NCBI GenBank assembly: GCA_035720425.1
Contig: DASTOB010000062.1
Span: 1-30,745, forward strand
DNA: 30,745 bases
Reading direction: 5' to 3'
Origin: DASTOB01 sp035720425
GTDB taxonomy: Bacteria > Chloroflexota > Limnocylindria > Limnocylindrales > CSP1-4
In this document: positions 1-8,093 of the stretch, one piece after another
Layout of the letters: each line of letters starts with the position of its first letter
Position numbering within the stretch: the stretch's first letter is position 1
Made by a program: the position numbers and the translations under genes
Notes under the pieces: model-generated
Seen by the model: the letters and a program-made list of their open reading frames with translations, nothing else
What the model was told of the DNA's origin: nothing
The model's database searches: none

Positions 1-287
1 CGGCGCGCGCTCCCTGCCATTCGGTCACCGGACGACAGGATGGCAGGGCCCGCCCCGACCAATGTGCGCAGGGTGGGAAACTGGCAAGGAGGCGGGATCC
101 GACGGTACGGTGACCACGCGCCGTGGCGTCCGGTGCGGAGACGATCCGCCCGGCATGCGCAGCGATTGCGGGCGACGCCGGGCTCAGGACAGCAGCGAGC
201 GCCCGCCGGTGCGGCGGACGCTCTGACCAGGTGATCCGGCTGGGTCGGCGGGCGGACCGGCGCGGGGCGCCGTCGCCGCCGACGCGA
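1..287. other. No supported gene; hairpin at 244-283
   Basis: I see no convincing coding region here; the open frames are GC-rich, arginine-heavy and lack domain motifs. GTCGGCGG at 244-251 can pair with CCGCCGAC at 276-283, just beyond the stop codon of the minus-strand HTH gene. It may act as a terminator, although no T-run follows. Confidence 0.4.
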
Positions 288-482
288 TCAGCGGTTCTGG
301 GCCAGGAACTTCATCACGTCCTCGAGGCGGAACCGTCGGTCGCCGCGCTTGCAGACGCGATAGAAGGGAAGCTCGCCTCGGTCGCCCAGGCGCTTCACGG
401 TGTTGACGTGCAGGTGGAGCATCTCCGCGACCTCGGTCGCGGTGAGCATCGGCCCAAGCTCGTTGACGGCCATCGAAGCCAT
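288..482 (-). CDS. Small helix-turn-helix (excisionase/BldC-like) DNA-binding protein
   Basis: A 64-residue protein that is almost entirely one MerR-type winged-helix unit. The recognition pattern LTATEVAEMLHLHVNTVKRL is followed by an RFRLEDVMKFL segment, the usual end of the 'helix-turn-helix, excisionase family' domain. Such proteins bind DNA as small regulators (BldC-like) or as phage/plasmid excisionases. No integrase or phage gene is nearby, so a chromosomal regulator is more likely. I chose the ATG at 482 because GAGG lies 10 nt upstream and the domain starts soon after; an ATG at 473 or an upstream start at 539 are alternatives. The family call is firm; the target is unknown. Confidence 0.72.
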   Translation of the reverse strand: MASMAVNELGPMLTATEVAEMLHLHVNTVKRLGDRGELPFYRVCKRGDRRFRLEDVMKFLAQNR

Positions 483-523
483 GTGCTGGTTGCCTCGTTC
501 TGCGCACTTCCGGCCGCTCCGCG

Positions 524-542
524 CCCGTGGGGTGGCCACGGG
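524..542. promoter_or_regulatory. 7-bp perfect inverted repeat upstream of the HTH gene
   Basis: CCCGTGG at 524-530 and CCACGGG at 536-542 form a perfect inverted repeat with a 5-nt spacer, about 40 nt upstream of the minus-strand HTH start. It could be an operator for that protein. Chance occurrence is possible at this GC content. Confidence 0.3.
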
Positions 543-749
543 TGGAGTCCGGCCTGCTGCTGGGGGGAGCGTATGAGTGCGCTGCAGCCCGGAACAAGCC
601 GTACTTTGGGGGTCCTACCGCCAGTACCAGCGGTTCGGCAGACCATATCGCGTTCGCATCGTCCTCCACGACTCCGCCGTCCGTCCTTCACGATGAGCCC
701 ACAATCGGGCGCCACGATCCGGACATCGAGATCACGAAAGGAGATCGAC

Positions 750-1256
750 ATGTTCGGACGGACGTTCCTTCGCGTCCTGCTCATCCTCATCATCGGCCTC
801 GGCGCCGTCGCGCTCGGGGTCGGCGCCTATCAGGCCGGCCTCGCTGCCGGGCTCGCGGCGGACGGTTCGGTCGTGGCACCGGTTCCGCCGTACTACGGAT
901 ACGGCTGGCACCCGTTCGGGTATGGCTTCGGTGTCTTCAGCTTCATCGGGCTGATCCTGTTCGTGCTCCTGTTCGCCGCGATCGTGCGGGCGGCGGCATG
1001 GGGCGGGCACGGACCGCGCGGTGGCGGGCACGCTGGCTGGGGTGGTCCGGGTCGGTGGGGCGGCCCTCGCCATCACGACCACGGTGCCGCATGGGAGGGC
1101 CAGGTCCACGACGCGTTCGAGGACTGGCACCGGCAGGTACATGGCAGGGCCGGCACGGCCGGGCCTGACCCGTCCGAGCGGGACCTGGGCGAGGCCGAGC
1201 CTGGCGATCCAGGCGCCACCGGCCAAACCCGGTCCCCGGCCGGCCCGTCGCGCTGA
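750..1256 (+). CDS. Gly/His-rich two-helix membrane protein, unknown function
   Basis: A 168-aa protein. Residues about 5-35 form a hydrophobic helix with a positively charged N-terminus. After a short Tyr/Pro/Gly-rich loop, residues about 65-88 form a second helix. The following ~40 residues are very rich in Gly, His, Arg and Trp (HGPRGGGHAGWGG type), then comes an acidic EDWHRQVHG patch and a Pro/Gly tail. The ATG at 750 is supported by AAAGGAG at 737-743 with a 6-nt gap. It precedes a two-component pair but is separated from it by a strong hairpin, so co-transcription is doubtful. The histidine cluster could bind metal; that is a guess. I do not recognise the family. Confidence 0.7.
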   Translation: MFGRTFLRVLLILIIGLGAVALGVGAYQAGLAAGLAADGSVVAPVPPYYGYGWHPFGYGFGVFSFIGLILFVLLFAAIVRAAAWGGHGPRGGGHAGWGGPGRWGGPRHHDHGAAWEGQVHDAFEDWHRQVHGRAGTAGPDPSERDLGEAEPGDPGATGQTRSPAGPSR

Positions 1257-1282
1257 TCAGGATTACCGGCTCGCGCCACCGC

Positions 1283-1312
1283 GGCGCCGGCCCGCCAACG
1301 CGGGCCGGCGCC
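1283..1312. terminator. 13-bp perfect-stem hairpin terminator
   Basis: GGCGCCGGCCCGC (1283-1295) and GCGGGCCGGCGCC (1300-1312) pair perfectly around a CAAC loop. It lies 26 nt after the stop of the membrane protein. No T-tract follows, so if it terminates transcription it does so by stem strength alone. Confidence 0.65.
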
Positions 1313-1345
1313 TCCGCGCATGGCACGACTCCCAACCCGCCGCCC

Positions 1346-1351
1346 TACGAT
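1346..1351 (+). promoter_or_regulatory. -10 element TACGAT for a leaderless transcript
   Basis: TACGAT ends 7 nt before the ATG at 1359 and no Shine-Dalgarno sequence is present. This fits transcription starting at or near the start codon. It sits just after the hairpin that ends the preceding unit. Confidence 0.5.
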
Positions 1352-1358
1352 GACCGCC

Positions 1359-2045
1359 ATGAAGACGATCCTCGTCGTCGACGACGAGCCCCGGATCGTG
1401 GCCCTCGCGCGCGACTACCTCGAGCACGCTGGCTTCGCCGTCATCAGCGCCGGCGACGGGTCGGCCGCGCTCGAGGCGATCCGCCGGCGGCAGCCAGACC
1501 TCGTCGTGCTCGATCTTGGGCTGCCCGGGCTCGACGGCCTCGAGGTGACGCGCACGATCCGGCGCGACTCGGGCCTGCCGATCGTCATCCTGACCGCCCG
1601 CTCCGACGAACTCGACACCCTGCTCGGACTCGAGCTCGGCGCCGACGACTACCTGACCAAGCCGTTCTCGCCGCGCGAGCTCGTGGCGCGCGTCCGAGCT
1701 GTCCTGCGCCGATCCGAGCGGTCTCCCGGGCCGGCCGACGTGATCCGGGCGCTGGACGTCACGCTCGATGTGCCGCGGATGCGGACCGACGTCGGGGGGC
1801 GCCGCGTGGAGCTCACGCCCACCGAGTTCCAACTGCTCGCCTCGCTGGCCGGGCAGCCGGGCCGGATCCTCACCCGATCGCAGCTCCTCGACGCCGTCCA
1901 CGGGGTCGCGTTCGAGTCGTATGAGCGGGCGATCGACACGCACGTCAAGAATCTCCGACGCAAGATCGAGCCGGACCCGCGCCGACCGCGCTACATCCAG
2001 ACTGTCTACGGCGTGGGATATCGGTTCGCGGACGAGACCCCGTGA
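1359..2045 (+). CDS. OmpR/PhoB-family response regulator
   Basis: A 228-aa two-component transcription factor. Residues 1-120 are a receiver domain: acidic VVDDE near residues 6-10, phosphoacceptor Asp52 in VVLDLGLPG, the switch Thr in ILTAR, and Lys in the LTKPF motif. Residues about 135-228 are an OmpR winged helix (ELTPTEFQLL, then THVKNLRRKIEPD and YGVGYRF). The start MKTILVVDDE fits the family length; an upstream ATG at 1350 is possible. Its stop overlaps the kinase start by 4 bp (GTGA), so the two are translationally coupled. It is activated by the kinase encoded next; targets are unknown. Confidence 0.93.
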   Translation: MKTILVVDDEPRIVALARDYLEHAGFAVISAGDGSAALEAIRRRQPDLVVLDLGLPGLDGLEVTRTIRRDSGLPIVILTARSDELDTLLGLELGADDYLTKPFSPRELVARVRAVLRRSERSPGPADVIRALDVTLDVPRMRTDVGGRRVELTPTEFQLLASLAGQPGRILTRSQLLDAVHGVAFESYERAIDTHVKNLRRKIEPDPRRPRYIQTVYGVGYRFADETP

Positions 2046-3259
2046 CCGATCCGGTCAAGCCGGTCGGCCCGGACGATCCGGTCGATCCGGGTGCGAGTGC
2101 CGGCCGGCGGCCGCGGGTCCGGCCGCCGTGGTGGCCGGACGACGAGCCGTGGCCCCCGGCCGACGCATGGCGCGGTGGACGTGGCCCGTGGTGGGGCCCG
2201 GCGGCACACCGTCACCACGCGATGCCCGGCCATCCGTGGGGTGGCCGGCGAAGCCGACGGGGTCCGTGGGCCGGGCCACTGCGCGGATTCGGGTGCCTGT
2301 TCGGCGTCGGCTTCGTGCTCGTCGTCGTGGGCATCCTCACTGCGATCACCACGCTCGTGACGCTCGTCGGGCCGTATGCCGCCGCGCTCGGCGGCTTCGT
2401 GCTCGTCGCCCTTGGCGTGCTCGCCGCACGGTCGGTGCGGTGGACGGCGCGCGGTCTCGACGACCTCGTCGACGCGGTCGCCCAGGTCGAGGCCGGCGAC
2501 TACTCGGTCCGAGTGCCGGAGCCTCGCGGCCCACGACCCCTGCGGGCGCTCGTCCGCGGCTTCAACACGATGGCCGCCCGGCTCGAGGCGGACGAGCGCG
2601 AGCGTCGATCGCTCCTGGCCGACGTCAGCCACGAGCTGCGCACGCCGCTCGCGATCATCCAGGGCAACCTCGAGGCGATCGCCGATGGCGTCCATCCGGC
2701 AGACGAGGCCCACCTGGGCGTGATCCTCGACGAGAGCCGCGTTCTCGACCGACTCATCGACGACCTGAGAACGGTCGCTCTCGCCGAGAGCGGCACGCTG
2801 CCCCTCCATCGCGAGCCGACGGACATCGCCGTCGTGCTCGCCGACGTCGCGTCGGCCGCCCAGGGCAGCGCGGCCGACGCCGGCGTGTCGGTCGCGCTCG
2901 ACGCGCCGGACAGCCTCCCGCTCCTCGACGCGGACCCAGTCCGCGTTCGCGAGATCGTCACGAACCTCGTCGCGAACGGCATCCGGTACACGCCCCGCGG
3001 GGGCTCCGTGACGATCGCCGCGGCGCTCGAACCCGGCGGCGGGGCCGTGGTCGTGTCGGTCCGGGATACCGGGGCAGGGATCGCGCCGGACGTGCTGCCG
3101 CATGTCTTCGAGCGATTCTGGAAGTCGCCGGAGTCGCGCGGTTCCGGCCTCGGCCTCGCCATCGCCCGGGCACTCGTCGAGGCCCACGGCGGCCGGACCG
3201 AGGCGTCGAGCACGCCCGGTGCCGGCACAACCGTAACGTTCACGCTGCCGGTCGACTGA
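2042..3259 (+). CDS. HAMP-domain sensor histidine kinase
   Basis: A 405-aa membrane sensor kinase partnered with the preceding regulator. The first ~80 residues are an unusual cytoplasmic stretch rich in Pro, Trp, Gly, Arg and His (WWPDDEPWPP type). Two adjacent membrane helices follow (about 82-108 and 111-130) with almost no external loop, so the signal is probably sensed within or inside the membrane. HAMP spans about 131-185. HisKA carries His197 in DVSHELRTPL. The ATPase domain has the N box (NLVANGIRYTP), DTGAGI and GSGLGLAIA. The start is GTG at 2042, inside the regulator stop. The 3' end overlaps the convergent permease gene by 20 bp. Confidence 0.93.
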   Translation: MTDPVKPVGPDDPVDPGASAGRRPRVRPPWWPDDEPWPPADAWRGGRGPWWGPAAHRHHAMPGHPWGGRRSRRGPWAGPLRGFGCLFGVGFVLVVVGILTAITTLVTLVGPYAAALGGFVLVALGVLAARSVRWTARGLDDLVDAVAQVEAGDYSVRVPEPRGPRPLRALVRGFNTMAARLEADERERRSLLADVSHELRTPLAIIQGNLEAIADGVHPADEAHLGVILDESRVLDRLIDDLRTVALAESGTLPLHREPTDIAVVLADVASAAQGSAADAGVSVALDAPDSLPLLDADPVRVREIVTNLVANGIRYTPRGGSVTIAAALEPGGGAVVVSVRDTGAGIAPDVLPHVFERFWKSPESRGSGLGLAIARALVEAHGGRTEASSTPGAGTTVTFTLPVD

Positions 3260-5285
3260 CGGGCTCGGCCGCCTCCACGTCATCCTCGCGCCGATACGGG
3301 ACGCCGACGACGACGGTGTGCTGGCGCCCGAGCAACGCCGTCCGCAGCCGTTTCGCGGACTGGTTGTAGAGAAGCCGCTCCCACCACGAGCGGGCGACGT
3401 ACTCGGGAATGACGACGAACGTGATCGGTGCCTCCTTGTCCGGGGGCCACGCCTGGTCGAGCACCTCGAGGTACGCGAGGAGCGGGCCGACCAATGCCCG
3501 GTAGGGCGACTCGACCACGACGAGCGGCACGTCCGGCAGCTGTCGCTCCCACTGGTGTCGGATCCGCGCCGCCTCCTCCGGCTCGTCGGAGATGAGCACG
3601 GCCACGACGTCCCGGGCGATCGAACGGCCCACGTTGACCGCCTGGATGACCGCCCGGTTGATGCCCGGCACCGGCACGACGACGCGCTCCTCGCGGCGCG
3701 GCGCGGGGATCGTCGCCCGCGGGTCGACCGCGAGCTTGGCCGCCGACGCCGCGTACTGCCGGTGGATGAACAGCATCATGAGCACGAGCAGCGGGATCAC
3801 CACCGCCACGAGGAGCGACTCAGGTGCCTTGGCGATCGTGACGACGACCGCGACGACCGCCGTCAGCGCACAGCCGAAGCCGTTGATCGCCATCCGCCAG
3901 CCCCAGCCCGACGAGCGCTCGCGCAGCCAGTGGACGACCATCCCGCCCTGGCTGATCGTGAACGACACGAACACGCCGACCGAGTAGAGCGGGATGAGGG
4001 CGTGCGTGTCGCCCCGGAAGAAGACGAGGAGCCCGATCGCGACCGCGCTGAGGATGACGATCCCGAGCGTGAACGCGAGCCGGTCGCCGCGGAAGCTGAA
4101 CTGGCGCGGCATGTAGCCGTCGCGGGCGAGGATCGCGGCGAGGCGCGGGAAGGCGTTGTACGACGTGTTCGCGGCGAGGAACAGGATCAGGGCGGTGAAC
4201 GCCTGGAACAGGTAGAAGCCGATCGACCCGTCGCCATAGACGACCGCGGCGACCTGGCTGATGACCGTCCGCTTGACCGGCTCGTCGACCGCGACGATGC
4301 CGAACGAGTCGGCCACGAACGTGATCCCGATGAACAGGATCGCGAGGAGGATCGCGACCGCGGTGAGGGTCGTCGCGGCGTTGCGCGACTCAGGCGGCTT
4401 GAACGCCGGGACGCCGTTCGCGATCGCCTCCGTGCCGGTCAGCGCGACGGAACCCGACGCGAACGCGCGGATGATGAGCAGGAGCCCCACCGGCTGGAGC
4501 GGGTCCGGGGCTCCGGGCAGCGGCGAGGGGGCGGCCGCGTGCTCCCCGAGCACGACGATCCGGAACACCCCGAGGCCGATCATGAGCAGTGCAGACCCGA
4601 CGAACAGGTACGTCGGGACGGCGAAGATGTTGCCGGACTCGCGGATGCCGCGCAGGTTGCCGAGCGTGATGAGCACGATCGCGGCAATCCCGACGCCGAT
4701 CCGGATGTCGAACAGCTCCGGCACGGCGGACGTGATCTGCTCGACCGCAGAGGCCGTCGAGACGGCCACGGTCATGATGTAGTCGACGAGCAGGGCGCCG
4801 GCGGCGACGAGCGCCGAGAGCCGCGGCAGGTTGGCGCGCGCGACGGCGTAGGCGCCCCCGCCGGACGGGTAGGCATGACCGATCTGGCGATAGCTCGTCG
4901 ACACCACCGCGAGGAGCAGGGCGATCGCCGCCGCGATCGGCAGGCTCAGGAGCAGCGCGCCCGTTCCGGCCAGGACGAGGACGCGCAGGATCTCCTCGGT
5001 CGCGTACGCGGACGAGCTGATCGGGTCCGACGAGAAGATCGCGAGCGCCTTCTTCTTCGGCAGCCGCTCGTCGATCTCCTCGTGGATCGACAGCGGACGG
5101 CCGAACAGCACGGCCCGGACGCGCGCCAGTGCGCGACCCGCCGGCGTCCGCGGGACGCTCGCCGCCTCGCGCGCCACGAGCCGGCCGGGTCCCGCGTACC
5201 GGAAGAACGCGGCGTACGGTCGCTCGATCCGGACTCGCCGATCTCCGGCCTTGCGGCCCTGGAGCGGCCGTCTCCCTCCGATCAC
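3240..5285 (-). CDS. KimA-type potassium/proton symporter (APC superfamily)
   Basis: A 681-aa transporter with about 12 membrane helices and a ~170-residue cytoplasmic C-terminal domain. The segment LPKKKALAIFSSDPISSSAY, followed by YPSGGGAY, LVDYIMTVAVS, ALTGTEAIANGVPAFK and AANTSYNAFPRLA, matches Bacillus KimA (YdaO) through its length, including the C-terminal VVVPVPGINR and LLYNQSAKRLR blocks. KimA imports K+ with protons and is inhibited by c-di-AMP in Firmicutes; whether that holds here is unknown. B. subtilis KimA is about 607 aa; this copy has a ~70-residue basic N-terminal extension. I chose GTG at 5285 because it overlaps the upstream stop as GTGA; GTG at 5177 is an alternative. A KdpDE-like pair lies upstream. 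Confidence 0.88.
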   Translation of the reverse strand: MIGGRRPLQGRKAGDRRVRIERPYAAFFRYAGPGRLVAREAASVPRTPAGRALARVRAVLFGRPLSIHEEIDERLPKKKALAIFSSDPISSSAYATEEILRVLVLAGTGALLLSLPIAAAIALLLAVVSTSYRQIGHAYPSGGGAYAVARANLPRLSALVAAGALLVDYIMTVAVSTASAVEQITSAVPELFDIRIGVGIAAIVLITLGNLRGIRESGNIFAVPTYLFVGSALLMIGLGVFRIVVLGEHAAAPSPLPGAPDPLQPVGLLLIIRAFASGSVALTGTEAIANGVPAFKPPESRNAATTLTAVAILLAILFIGITFVADSFGIVAVDEPVKRTVISQVAAVVYGDGSIGFYLFQAFTALILFLAANTSYNAFPRLAAILARDGYMPRQFSFRGDRLAFTLGIVILSAVAIGLLVFFRGDTHALIPLYSVGVFVSFTISQGGMVVHWLRERSSGWGWRMAINGFGCALTAVVAVVVTIAKAPESLLVAVVIPLLVLMMLFIHRQYAASAAKLAVDPRATIPAPRREERVVVPVPGINRAVIQAVNVGRSIARDVVAVLISDEPEEAARIRHQWERQLPDVPLVVVESPYRALVGPLLAYLEVLDQAWPPDKEAPITFVVIPEYVARSWWERLLYNQSAKRLRTALLGRQHTVVVGVPYRREDDVEAAEPVSRPAA

Positions 5286-5542
5286 GTGGTGCGCGGGCCG
5301 ACGATCGCGAGGACCGTGCCGGATCGACCCGGTTCGCGCTGGAGCGCGAACCGCACGCCGGCCTGCTGGGCGATGACGAGGGCGTCCCCGGCGAGTGCCG
5401 CGAGCTCCTCGAGGCCGACGAGTACGACGCGACGCGCCACGCCGCGGGCGACCAGCTCGACCGCGGCGGCCACCTCGGCCAGCTCGCGGTCCGCCTCGGC
5501 CCGGGTCGCGGCCGGCAGCCGGATCGGACGCGGTGTATCCAC
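5282..5542 (-). CDS. Hypothetical 86-aa protein upstream of the KimA-like permease
   Basis: An 86-residue soluble protein of unknown function. It begins with a helical, acidic stretch (TRAEADRELAEVAAAVELVA), then alternating hydrophobic segments (RRVVLVGLEELAAL, then TVLAIVGP) that suggest a small alpha/beta fold. GTG at 5542 follows TACGGT by exactly 6 nt, consistent with a leaderless mRNA. Its TGA overlaps the permease GTG (GTGA at 5282-5285), so translation is probably coupled and a role with the transporter is plausible. It disproves a longer permease start, because the upstream extension of that frame is only low-complexity arginine-rich sequence. No family recognised. Confidence 0.7.
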   Translation of the reverse strand: MDTPRPIRLPAATRAEADRELAEVAAAVELVARGVARRVVLVGLEELAALAGDALVIAQQAGVRFALQREPGRSGTVLAIVGPRTT

Positions 5543-5548
5543 GTCTCC

Positions 5549-5554
5549 ACCGTA
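5549..5554 (-). promoter_or_regulatory. -10 element TACGGT, leaderless start of the 86-aa gene
   Basis: Read on the minus strand, TACGGT is followed by 6 nt and then GTG at 5542. This suggests that the small gene and the permease have their own promoter in the 68-nt gap after the response regulator. Confidence 0.5.
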
Positions 5555-5610
5555 CGAGCAGTCTCCAAGGGAGAACGGCCTCGCGGCGCGGCGACGGGCT
5601 CAAGCCGTGC

Positions 5611-6387
5611 TCAGGATTCGGGCGCGCGCACCCGATATCCGACGCCCGGCTCGGTCACCACGAGGTCGCGGAGCTGCCCGTCCACGTCCACCGCGGACAC
5701 CTTCCGTCGGACCTGGCTGACGAAGACGTGAACGTAGTGGTCCTCGTGGCTGTACGCCTCGCCCCACACCGCCCGCAGCAGCCGGCCGCGCGTGACGACC
5801 CGGCCGGCGTGCGAGAGCAGCACGCGCAGCACCTCGAACTCGCGGGGGGTGAGGTCGATGGGCCGCCCGTTCACGGTCGCCTCGTGGCGTACCGCGTCGA
5901 GCACGAGCGGCCCGACGACGACCCGGCCGCCGGCATCGGCCGCCGGGCCGGCGGCACGCCGGAGTGCCGCCCGAAGGCGGGCGTGCAGTTCGGCCATCCC
6001 GAAGGGCTTCGTGACGTAGTCGTCGGCCCCCTGCTCGAGTGCCTCCACCTTGGTCGCCTCGGCGTCCCGGGCCGACAGCACGAGGATGGGGGTCGTCGCC
6101 TCGCGCCGGATGCGTCGGATGATCCGCACCCCGTCGATGTCCGGCAGGCCAAGGTCGAGCAGGACCGCGTCCGGGCGACGCGCCTCCCAGCGCGCGAGCG
6201 CCGCGGCACCGTCGGCCGCCTCCTCGACCCGGTAGCCGCGCGCGACGAGGTCGCGCCGGAGCGCGTGACGAGTGGCGTCGTCGTCCTCGACGAGGAGGAT
6301 CGTGGGACCGGGTCCGTGCGGCGAGCCGGAGTCGTGCGTCGAGGCGGACTCGTCCGCGGGATCGGACTCCTGCCGGGGATCGGTCAT
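5611..6387 (-). CDS. KdpE-like response regulator (OmpR family)
   Basis: A 258-aa regulator. About 28 hydrophilic residues precede the receiver domain (ILLVEDDDATR; phosphoacceptor Asp78 in AVLLDLGLPD; VTKPF lysine). The winged helix has DLTPREFEVLRVL, YVHVFVSQVRRK and EPGVGYRV, which are characteristic of KdpE. KdpE normally activates the Kdp potassium ATPase genes on phosphorylation by KdpD. Here the partner kinase is 9 nt upstream and a KimA-type potassium permease is downstream, with no kdpFABC in view, so that permease is the likely target. The start ATG 6387 has no clear ribosome site and probably relies on coupling to the kinase. Confidence 0.88.
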   Translation of the reverse strand: MTDPRQESDPADESASTHDSGSPHGPGPTILLVEDDDATRHALRRDLVARGYRVEEAADGAAALARWEARRPDAVLLDLGLPDIDGVRIIRRIRREATTPILVLSARDAEATKVEALEQGADDYVTKPFGMAELHARLRAALRRAAGPAADAGGRVVVGPLVLDAVRHEATVNGRPIDLTPREFEVLRVLLSHAGRVVTRGRLLRAVWGEAYSHEDHYVHVFVSQVRRKVSAVDVDGQLRDLVVTEPGVGYRVRAPES

Positions 6388-6396
6388 GGGCGACCG

Positions 6397-7968
6397 TCAG
6401 TCCGCGGTGATCCCGGCCGGGACACGGGCGACCGGCAGGTCCACGTCGACCGCCAGCCCACCGAGCTCGCCGCGTCGGGCGGTCACCCGCCCATTCATCG
6501 CGAGCACGAGGCCACGAACGACCGCAAGGCCCAGCCCGGTCCCCCGTCGCGATCGGGCGCCCGGCACCGTCGCCCGGAAGAACTTGTCGAACAGGCGCGG
6601 CAGGACCTCGTCGGGCACCCCGGGACCGCCGTCCTCGACCGTCAGGCGCACGACCTCCTCGCCCGGGAGCGGGGCTGCGCGAAGCCGGATCGGCGTCCCG
6701 GGTGCAGTGTGCGTGACCGCGTTGTCGAGGAGGTTGAGGAGGACCTCGTCGAGCAGTACCGGGTCCGCTTCGACGTCGACGGCCGGCCCCACATCGACGT
6801 CGATCGGGGCGTCGCCCACGACCGCCCGTACCCGCTCCACGGCGAGTCCAACGGCATCCTCGAGATCGACGACGTCGTGGCCGGCCCGCATCGCGCCGCC
6901 CTCGATCCGTCCGAGGTCGAGCAGGTTCGTCACGACCCGGTTCAGGCGTTCCACCTCCCGGTCGATCGTCGCCGCGCTCGCGCGGGCATCCTCCGGCGCG
7001 AGCACCACCTCCGGGTCCATGAGCGATCCGGCCGCCGCGCGGATCGACGCGAGCGGCGTGCGCAGGTCGTGCGACACGGACTCGAGCAGGGCGGTCTTGA
7101 GCGCGTCGCTCTGGCGGGCGATCTCCGCCTCGCGGAGGTCCTGCGCGAGGCGATCCTGGGCCAGCGCCTGGCCGAGCTGGTCGGACGTCGCCGCGAGCAG
7201 CCGCGTGGCGGTCCGGTCCGGCTCGGGAGCGCCGCGAGGCCGCAGACCCCAGATCGATCCGTGGACCGTGCCCCCGGCCTCGATCCGGACCCGGTGGTGA
7301 ACCGCGCCCGACGACCCGCCGCGTGCCACCCGCCGAGGCGCAGGGTCATGGACCCGGACCCACTGCGCCGGCTCGTCGCCCGGCGTGCGCCGCAGCACGA
7401 TCGTCCCGCCGCCGGCGGGCGGCGGCGTCCCGTCACCCGTGTCGGCCACCGGTCGTTCGCGAGCGTCGTCCGCCCCCATCGAGATCCACACCCGGTCCAT
7501 GCTCGTCTCGGCCGCGAGCAGCCGCGCGATGGTCGGCAGCACGTCGGCGGTCGAGCCACGGGTGGACAGGGCACGACTCACGTGGAACAGCGCGCGCGCC
7601 TCGCGCTCGCGCGCGATCGCCGCCTCGGCGCGCCGCCGCTGGAGCACCGCGAGCTGACCGACGGTGATCGCGACGAAGAGGAGCAGGACGAGATTGAGCC
7701 AGTCGCCCGGGTCGCTCACCGTGAGCGTGTGGCGCGGCTCGGTGAACAGGAAGTTGTAGACGAGGACCGACGCGAGCGCGGCGGCGACCGCGCCGGCCGT
7801 CCCCCACAGGATTGCCGTCGCGACGACGGCGACGAGGTAGACGCTCGACGCGTCGGGAACTGCGGCCTGTCCCTCGAGCGCGGCCACGACGACGGTCGCC
7901 AGCGCCACGCCGACACTCGCACCGAGGAGCGCGACGAGGTGACGACGGCCGAGCCGAAGGTCGTGCAC
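6397..7968 (-). CDS. KdpD-like sensor histidine kinase lacking the cytoplasmic KdpD/Usp domain
   Basis: A 523-aa kinase matching the C-terminal half of KdpD. Residues about 10-108 are a DUF4118 four-helix membrane region with the hallmark YNFLFTEPRHTLTV. A GAF-like region (about 125-270) follows, then HisKA with His300 in SVSHDLRTPL and an ATPase domain with LLDNAVTH, DGGPGV and GTGLGLAV. Full KdpD is ~900 aa and begins with KdpD and universal-stress-like domains, which are absent here; such short forms are known in several phyla. GTG at 7968 follows TAGGAT by 6 nt, so I chose it as a leaderless start. It is the first gene of the potassium module. Confidence 0.88.
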   Translation of the reverse strand: MHDLRLGRRHLVALLGASVGVALATVVVAALEGQAAVPDASSVYLVAVVATAILWGTAGAVAAALASVLVYNFLFTEPRHTLTVSDPGDWLNLVLLLFVAITVGQLAVLQRRRAEAAIAREREARALFHVSRALSTRGSTADVLPTIARLLAAETSMDRVWISMGADDARERPVADTGDGTPPPAGGGTIVLRRTPGDEPAQWVRVHDPAPRRVARGGSSGAVHHRVRIEAGGTVHGSIWGLRPRGAPEPDRTATRLLAATSDQLGQALAQDRLAQDLREAEIARQSDALKTALLESVSHDLRTPLASIRAAAGSLMDPEVVLAPEDARASAATIDREVERLNRVVTNLLDLGRIEGGAMRAGHDVVDLEDAVGLAVERVRAVVGDAPIDVDVGPAVDVEADPVLLDEVLLNLLDNAVTHTAPGTPIRLRAAPLPGEEVVRLTVEDGGPGVPDEVLPRLFDKFFRATVPGARSRRGTGLGLAVVRGLVLAMNGRVTARRGELGGLAVDVDLPVARVPAGITAD

Positions 7969-7974
7969 ACGTCG

Positions 7975-7980
7975 ATCCTA
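7975..7980 (-). promoter_or_regulatory. -10 element TAGGAT for the KdpD-like kinase
   Basis: On the minus strand TAGGAT is followed by 6 nt and GTG at 7968, with no Shine-Dalgarno sequence. Four direct repeats lie just upstream at 8012-8078. Confidence 0.55.
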
Positions 7981-8011
7981 CGTCCGCGGGTGGTCGATCG
8001 GGCGCTGCCCG

Positions 8012-8078
8012 TCGGTCGCCCGGTTGCCCGTCGGTCGCCCGGCTTTCCTTCGGTCGCCCGCTGTCCTTCGGTCGCCCG
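8012..8078. repeat. Four direct repeats of TCGGTCGCCCG, 18-19 bp apart
   Basis: The core TCGGTCGCCCG occurs at 8012, 8031, 8050 and 8068. The array lies 32-103 bp upstream of the kinase -10 element and after the end of the META lipoprotein gene. Its position is typical of an activator-binding array, perhaps for the KdpE-like regulator; this is inference. Confidence 0.6.
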
Positions 8079-8093
8079 CCAGGTTGACCCGGA

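Noticed and set aside
5286..5603. N-terminal extension of the permease to 5603
   Set aside because: The extension is arginine-rich low complexity and lies over the separate 86-aa gene in another frame.
3318..5720. Long plus-strand open frame opposite the KimA-like permease
   Set aside because: Composed of low-complexity Arg/Asp/Glu runs; a shadow caused by GC-rich codon use of the real minus-strand gene.
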